Positions 5,550-9,151 of a stretch of DNA of 9,151 nt are shown here, in pieces (the first letter of the stretch is position 1; each line of letters starts with the position of its first letter). The position numbers and the translations under genes were made by a program. The notes below the pieces were generated by a model, which did no database searches, was not told where the DNA came from, and saw nothing but the letters and a program-made list of their open reading frames with translations. The stretch covers positions 1-9,151 of the forward strand of contig DATDOO010000138.1 of assembly GCA_035293245.1 (NCBI GenBank), in the 5' to 3' direction. Source of the stretch: DATDOO01 sp035293245. GTDB taxonomy: Bacteria > Pseudomonadota > Gammaproteobacteria > Methylococcales > Methylococcaceae.

Positions 5550-6965
5550 CTACGCCCGGAGGGCGCTCAACACTTCGTCGAGCATCTTCTTGGCGTCGCC
5601 GAACAGCATGCGGTTGTTTTCCTTGTAGAACAGCGGGTTGTCCACGCCCGCATAGCCGGAAGCCATGGAGCGCTTCATGACGATGCTGGTCTTGGCCTTC
5701 CACACTTCCAGCACCGGCATGCCGGCGATGGGGCTGTTGGGGTCTTCCTGGGCCGCCGGATTGACGATGTCGTTGGCGCCGATCACCATCGCCACGTCGG
5801 TTTCGGGGAAATCCTCGTTGATCTCGTCCATTTCCAGCACGATGTCGTAAGGCACCTTGGCCTCGGCCAGCAGCACGTTCATGTGCCCCGGCATGCGGCC
5901 CGCCACCGGGTGGATGCCGAAGCGCACCTCGACGCCTCTCTCGCGCAGCAGCTTGGTGATTTCGAACACCGTGTGCTGGGCCTGGGCCACCGCCATGCCG
6001 TAACCGGGCACGATGATGACGTGGCTGGCTTCGCGCAACAGTTCCGCGGTCTCCTCGGCGGCGATGGGCGAGACTTCGCCCGCCGGTTCCGCGCCGCCGG
6101 CCGCCGCCGGCTTGCCACCCTCGGTGCCGAAGCCGCCGGCGATGACGCTGACGAAGTTGCGGTTCATCGCCCGGCACATGATGTAGCTCAGGATCGCGCC
6201 CGAAGAGCCGACCAGTGCGCCGATGACGATCAGCAGGTCGTTGGACAGCATGAAGCCGGTGGCCGACGCCGCCCACCCCGAATAGCTGTTGAGCATGGAC
6301 ACCACCACCGGCATGTCTGCGCCGCCGATGGCCATGACCATGTGCACCCCGAAGGCCAGGGCGATGGCGCTCATCGCGATCAGCCAGAAAATCCCCAGCA
6401 CGCTGCCGGCTTCCGCGCCGAGGAACAGCTTGCCGACGAAGATCACGCCGATCAGTCCGGCCAGGTTGAGCCAGTGGCGTCCCGGCAGCAGCATCGGCTT
6501 GCCGCTGATCTTGGCGGACAGCTTACCGAAGGCGATGATCGAGCCCGAGAAGGTGATGGCGCCGATCAGGATGCCCACGTAGATTTCCACCTCATGGATG
6601 GTCTTCTCCGCGCCCGCGAAGCTGACCGAAGTGTCCACGTAGTTGGCGTAGCCCACCAGCACGGCGGCGAGGCCGACCAGGCTGTGCATGAGGGCGACCA
6701 GTTCCGGCATTTCGGTCATCTTGACCTTGATGGCGGCGAACACGCCCACGCTGCCGCCGATGGCCATGGCGACGAGGAGGGTGACATAGCTGGACAGGCC
6801 GCCGATCTTCGGCCCGAACACGGTCGCCAGGATGGCGATGGCCATGCCGACGATGCCGTACAGGTTGCCGAGCCGCGCCGTCTCGGGGCTGGAAAGTCCC
6901 CCTAAGCTCCGGATGAAGAGGATGGTGGCGACGATATACGCCGCGGTAACTAATCCTTCCGACAT
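5550..6965 (-). CDS. pntB: NAD(P) transhydrogenase subunit beta, PntB
   Basis: PntB supplies most of the proton channel and the NADP(H)-binding domain III of the proton-translocating transhydrogenase, which drives NADH + NADP+ to NAD+ + NADPH with proton-motive force at the inner membrane. The 471-residue length fits the family (E. coli about 462). Residues 1-275 hold many membrane helices. The segment MPELVALMHSLVGLAAVLVG (86-105) carries His94, equivalent to the proton-channel His91 of E. coli. A low-complexity Ala/Gly linker (about 284-299) leads to domain III, with VPGYGMAVAQAQ (319-330), GANDIVNPAA (396-405) and KRSMASGYAGVDNPLFYKEN (431-450), the NADP-binding loops. The ATG at 6965 follows the pntA stop by 12 bp, with a GGGGG Shine-Dalgarno directly after that stop, so the two subunits are co-transcribed. 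Confidence 0.98.
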   Translation of the reverse strand: MSEGLVTAAYIVATILFIRSLGGLSSPETARLGNLYGIVGMAIAILATVFGPKIGGLSSYVTLLVAMAIGGSVGVFAAIKVKMTEMPELVALMHSLVGLAAVLVGYANYVDTSVSFAGAEKTIHEVEIYVGILIGAITFSGSIIAFGKLSAKISGKPMLLPGRHWLNLAGLIGVIFVGKLFLGAEAGSVLGIFWLIAMSAIALAFGVHMVMAIGGADMPVVVSMLNSYSGWAASATGFMLSNDLLIVIGALVGSSGAILSYIMCRAMNRNFVSVIAGGFGTEGGKPAAAGGAEPAGEVSPIAAEETAELLREASHVIIVPGYGMAVAQAQHTVFEITKLLRERGVEVRFGIHPVAGRMPGHMNVLLAEAKVPYDIVLEMDEINEDFPETDVAMVIGANDIVNPAAQEDPNSPIAGMPVLEVWKAKTSIVMKRSMASGYAGVDNPLFYKENNRMLFGDAKKMLDEVLSALRA

Positions 6966-6977
6966 GATGATTCCCCC

Positions 6978-8540
6978 TTATTTCCTGAACATGCGCAACA
7001 TGCGCTGAGTGACCCAGAAGCCGCCGAACATGTTGACCGCGGTCAAGGCGATCGCCAGACCCGACAAGGCGGTGATGCCGATGCCGGGCGACGAGACCTG
7101 GATCAGCGCACCGATGGCGATGATGCTGGAGATGGCGTTGGTGACGCTCATCAGCGGCGTGTGCAGGGCGGGGGTCACGTTCCAGATCACCATGTAGCCC
7201 ACGAAACAGGCCAGCACGAACACGGTGAAGTGGCCCAGGAAGGCGGCGGGGGCGGAGACGCCGATGCCGTAAAAGGCCAGGCCGAGCAGGCCCAGGGTGA
7301 GGCTGGTCTTGGCCCAGGCGGGCAGTTCGATGCCTTTCTTCTTCGGCGCTTCCACCGGCGGAGCGGCAACGGCGCCCTGGGGCGGGGCGGCGGAGATTTT
7401 CGGCGGCGGGGGCGGCCAGGTGACGTCGCCTTCCTTGATGACGGTGGTGCCGCGGATCACTTCGTCTTCCATGTTGACGTCGATCACGCCGTCCTTGGTC
7501 TTGCACAGCTCTTCCAGCAGCCTCAGCAGGTTGGTGGAGTAGAGCTGGCTGGACTGGCGCGCCAGGCGGCTGGGCAGGTCGCCGTAGCCGATGATGGTCA
7601 CGCCGTGGCGCACCACCGCTTCGCCGGGGACGCACAGTTCGCAGTTGCCGCCCTGTTCGGCGGCCATGTCCACAATCACGCTGCCCGGCTTCATGGATTC
7701 CACCATGCCGGCGGTGATGAGCTTGGGGGCCGGCTTGCCGGGAATCAGCGCGGTGGTGATGACGATGTCCACGTCCATGCACTGGCGGGCGATCATCTCG
7801 CGCTGGGCCTTCTGGTAGGCTTCCGACATGACTTTGGCGTAACCGCCGACGCCGGTGCCTTCTTCCTTGTAATCCGGCTCCACCCACTCCGCGCCCAGGG
7901 ACTTGACCTGGTCCTTCACTTCCGGACGGGTGTCGCAGGCGCGCACGATGGCGCCCAGGCCGTTGGCCGCGCCCAGGGCGGCCAATCCGGCCACGCCCAC
8001 GCCGATGACGAACACCTTGGCCGGCGGAACCTTGCCCGCCGCCGTCACCTGGCCGGTGAAGAAGCGCCCGAACTGGTGCGCCGCCTCGATCACCGCGCGG
8101 TAGCCGGCGATGTTGGCCATGGAACTCAGGGCGTCCAGCTTCTGGGCGCGGGAGATGCGCGGCACGCTGTCCATGGCCAGCACGGTGGCTTTCCGGTCCG
8201 CCAGGCGCTGCATCAGTTCCGGATTCTGCGCCGGCCAGATGAAACTGACGAGGGTGCCGCCTTCCTTCAGCAGTTCCGTCTCGTCGACGCCCAAGGCGGG
8301 ATGCTGCTCCGGCGCGCGCACCTTGAGCACGATGTCGGAAGACGCCCACAGCGCCTTCGCGTCCGGAACGACCTCGACTCCCGCCTCGCGGAAGGCGTCG
8401 TCGGACAGATTGGCGGCGTCGCCCGCCCCCGATTCGATGGCGACGGAAAAGCCCAGTTTCTGGAGTTTTTCCGCCACATCCGGCGTCGTCGCCACGCGCT
8501 TCTCGCCGGCGCGGACTTCTTTAGGTATGCCTATTCGCAT
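6978..8540 (-). CDS. pntA: NAD(P) transhydrogenase subunit alpha, PntA (full-length, domains I and II)
   Basis: PntA binds NAD(H) in cytosolic domain I and contributes four membrane helices to the transhydrogenase. The 520-residue protein is the undivided E. coli type, not the split PntAA/PntAB form. Visible elements: MRIGIPKEVRAGEKRVATTP (1-20); the RQD loop of domain I, Arg128, Gln133 and Asp136; the Rossmann glycines Gly180, Gly182 and Gly185 followed by the acidic residue Asp203 that discriminates for NAD; and the mobile loop GYGDLPSRLARQSSQLYSTN (318-337). A proline-rich linker (375-402) leads to four hydrophobic helices (about 412-506) ending in NMFGGFWVTQRMLRMFRK. The ATG at 8540 is chosen over an upstream in-frame start at 8684 because it has an excellent Shine-Dalgarno and begins the conserved domain; the 48 extra residues have no family support. 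Confidence 0.98.
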   Translation of the reverse strand: MRIGIPKEVRAGEKRVATTPDVAEKLQKLGFSVAIESGAGDAANLSDDAFREAGVEVVPDAKALWASSDIVLKVRAPEQHPALGVDETELLKEGGTLVSFIWPAQNPELMQRLADRKATVLAMDSVPRISRAQKLDALSSMANIAGYRAVIEAAHQFGRFFTGQVTAAGKVPPAKVFVIGVGVAGLAALGAANGLGAIVRACDTRPEVKDQVKSLGAEWVEPDYKEEGTGVGGYAKVMSEAYQKAQREMIARQCMDVDIVITTALIPGKPAPKLITAGMVESMKPGSVIVDMAAEQGGNCELCVPGEAVVRHGVTIIGYGDLPSRLARQSSQLYSTNLLRLLEELCKTKDGVIDVNMEDEVIRGTTVIKEGDVTWPPPPPKISAAPPQGAVAAPPVEAPKKKGIELPAWAKTSLTLGLLGLAFYGIGVSAPAAFLGHFTVFVLACFVGYMVIWNVTPALHTPLMSVTNAISSIIAIGALIQVSSPGIGITALSGLAIALTAVNMFGGFWVTQRMLRMFRK

Positions 8541-8544
8541 GAAG

Positions 8545-8554
8545 TTTCCTCCTC
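8545..8554 (-). promoter_or_regulatory. Shine-Dalgarno of pntA
   Basis: On the minus strand GAGGAGGAAA ends four bases before the pntA ATG. This near-perfect site fixes the start at 8540 and predicts strong translation. Confidence 0.9.
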
Positions 8555-8656
8555 GGTTAGTGTTATACGGGACAGACCGGCTCACCTGCTTCGCTCTCTT
8601 CGTTGTTATTGTGGCTTGGGATACGGGGGTTGCCGACGAATTCGCACCGGGCAATG

Positions 8657-8698
8657 AAAAAGCCGCGGCGGGAAGAAACGCCATCCCGGACGCGGCTT
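8657..8698 (-). terminator. Intrinsic terminator in the pntA upstream region
   Basis: On the minus strand AAGCCGCG (8698-8691) pairs perfectly with CGCGGCTT (8667-8660). An inner 5-bp stem CGGGA/TCCCG (8688-8684 with 8673-8669) sits across a small internal loop, and the apical loop is 10 bases. The outer stem runs directly into a T tract, TTTTT (8661-8657), followed by CATT. This is a good rho-independent terminator for minus-strand transcription. It lies between the predicted promoter and pntA, about 115 bases before the start codon. Confidence 0.8.
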
Positions 8699-8743
8699 GC
8701 TCGAAATCAACGGAACAATTCGTAACCCTGAGTGACCAAACCT
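8657..8743 (-). ncRNA. Candidate small RNA or attenuated pntAB leader RNA
   Basis: If transcription starts about 7 bases after the -10 box (near 8743) and stops at the intrinsic terminator, the product is an RNA of about 85-90 nt. I recognise no known family in it. Bases GGTTT just after the predicted start could pair weakly, with one G-U, with AAGCC of the terminator stem, which would fit an attenuator, but five pairs is thin evidence. It could equally be a free small RNA or a leader released when pntAB is off. Confidence 0.3.
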
Positions 8744-8749
8744 TTTCAT

Positions 8750-8778
8750 TCTATAAAACAATTGGCCTGCCGCGTCAA
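8750..8778 (-). promoter_or_regulatory. Sigma-70-like promoter upstream of pntAB
   Basis: On the minus strand TTGACG (8778-8773) is separated by exactly 17 bases from TATAGA (8755-8750), matching five and four bases of the sigma-70 hexamers. The -10 lies in a local AT-rich island (8740-8764) in otherwise GC-rich DNA. It points toward pntA, giving a leader of about 200 nt that contains the terminator at 8657-8698. No equally good promoter is visible between the terminator and pntA, although a TATAAC at 8567-8562 exists without a matching -35. Confidence 0.6.
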
Positions 8779-8809
8779 AGGTTTTCCGCGGGGGAGGGGG
8801 CCTGCCGGG

Positions 8810-8827
8810 CGGCACGAAGCCGTGCCG
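8810..8827. repeat. Short perfect palindrome
   Basis: CGGCACG and CGTGCCG form a 7-bp stem with an AAGC tetraloop, just upstream of the pntA promoter. It could be an operator-like or REP-like element; position and symmetry are the only evidence. Confidence 0.35.
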
Positions 8828-8934
8828 GAGGGCGTTCTTGCCCACCGTCCGCGTCCGGAAGAACGGCTTGCGGTAATGCGGATCGCCGGCCTGGATGCCG
8901 CAGTGACTGGGTCGATGCGCCCCTGTGCCCCAGC

Positions 8935-9081
8935 ATGGCCATGCGGGACCGGGTTATCGAGATGCTCACGCCACAGCTTGCGGGGGTTGCCGGGAAACAG
9001 CTCGGCGCCAAGGCCGCCGATCTTTCCCGGAATCGGGGTGAGATCGTTGCGGCGCTCGACCTGCCGATTACCGGGATTTAG
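8935..9081 (+). CDS. Doubtful small ORF or gene fragment, 48 aa
   Basis: The frame reads MAMRDRVIEMLTPQLAGVAG and continues KQLGAKAADLSRNRGEIVAA, then LDLPITGI and a TAG. It looks like natural amphipathic helical protein, with coding-like codon-position composition, unlike the out-of-frame readings here. It has no Shine-Dalgarno at 8935, and the frame is open further upstream without an obvious start. Right after the stop, another frame continues with a protein-like ending AGVERALRTIIG and TGA (9081-9119), as if one frame had been broken by a small indel. I do not recognise the family. It may be a decayed gene remnant or chance. Confidence 0.25.
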   Translation: MAMRDRVIEMLTPQLAGVAGKQLGAKAADLSRNRGEIVAALDLPITGI

Positions 9082-9151
9082 CCGGGGTTGAGCGGGCGCT
9101 GCGCACCATTATCGGCTGAACGACAGCGCCGGTGAGCGTAAGCGGATTGTT

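Larger units (their letters stand above)
8779..9151. other. Right-end region without a recognised gene
   Basis: These 373 bases contain several short open frames on both strands but none with a family I recognise. Two hairpins stand close together: CGGCACG/CGTGCCG with an AAGC loop (8810-8827), and GGGC/GCCC (8830-8843). The dense short palindromes resemble intergenic repetitive elements, but no second copy lies in the window to prove it. The best coding-like stretch is on the plus strand at 8935-9081. Confidence 0.5.

Noticed and set aside
5547..6905. 452-residue open frame on the plus strand opposite pntB
   Set aside because: Antisense shadow of pntB; the composition is very rich in His, Asp, Ala and Gly and lacks any recognisable domain.
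6592..8349. 585-residue open frame on the minus strand
   Set aside because: It lies out of frame within pntA and pntB and is extremely Arg/Gly/His-rich, so it is a shadow frame.
7161..8657. 498-residue open frame on the plus strand opposite pntA
   Set aside because: It is antisense to the well-supported pntA. Its product is dominated by Gly, His, Ala and Val with no family motif, as expected for a GC-rich shadow frame.
8541..8684. N-terminal extension of pntA from a start at 8684
   Set aside because: The extra 48 residues do not belong to the family, the frame runs through the terminator hairpin, and the ATG at 8540 has a near-perfect Shine-Dalgarno.
8606..8749. Possible 47-residue leader peptide upstream of pntA
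   Set aside because: Its ATG at 8749 overlaps the downstream edge of the predicted -10 box, so the mRNA would begin after it; there is no Shine-Dalgarno.

Overview
The window is GC-rich chromosomal DNA with densely packed bacterial housekeeping and accessory genes. The E. coli-type two-subunit proton-translocating transhydrogenase (pntA-pntB), WrbA, a YiiM-like MOSC protein, a YjdF/DUF2238 membrane protein and PncC together suggest a high-GC proteobacterium, probably gamma or beta. That placement is inference from gene content; there is no rRNA or tRNA here to fix it.

Layout, left to right. Positions 1-2324 are a minus-strand cluster transcribed right to left: a YiiM-like MOSC protein, then an unrecognised protein of about 480 residues with a PilZ-like C-terminal region, then the N-terminus of PncC, which runs off the left edge. 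The gaps are small, so this is probably one operon. Positions 2325-2619 are a divergent intergenic region. A small VOC/glyoxalase-fold gene lies on the plus strand (2620-2982) and converges on wrbA (minus, 3007-3609). Next on the minus strand is an MgtE-type magnesium transporter (3735-4721) interrupted by one in-frame TAA, then a DUF2238 membrane protein (4854-5501), then pntB (5550-6965) and pntA (6978-8540). PntA and PntB form the membrane transhydrogenase that uses proton-motive force to make NADPH from NADH.

The right end (8541-9151) has no convincing gene. Upstream of pntA it holds a good sigma-70-like promoter on the minus strand (TTGACG, 17 bp, TATAGA). A textbook intrinsic terminator follows only about 45-85 nt downstream of the predicted start, still about 115 nt before the pntA start codon. 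This looks either like a transcription attenuator in the pntAB leader or like a small RNA gene of about 90 nt. Beyond the promoter are short hairpins and a doubtful plus-strand ORF fragment.

No mobile element, CRISPR array, tRNA or rRNA, and no clear new multi-gene system, was found. The points most worth checking are the nonsense codon in mgtE, the promoter-terminator pair ahead of pntA, the perfect 12-bp hairpin just before the yjdF-like start, and the unrecognised PilZ-like protein.
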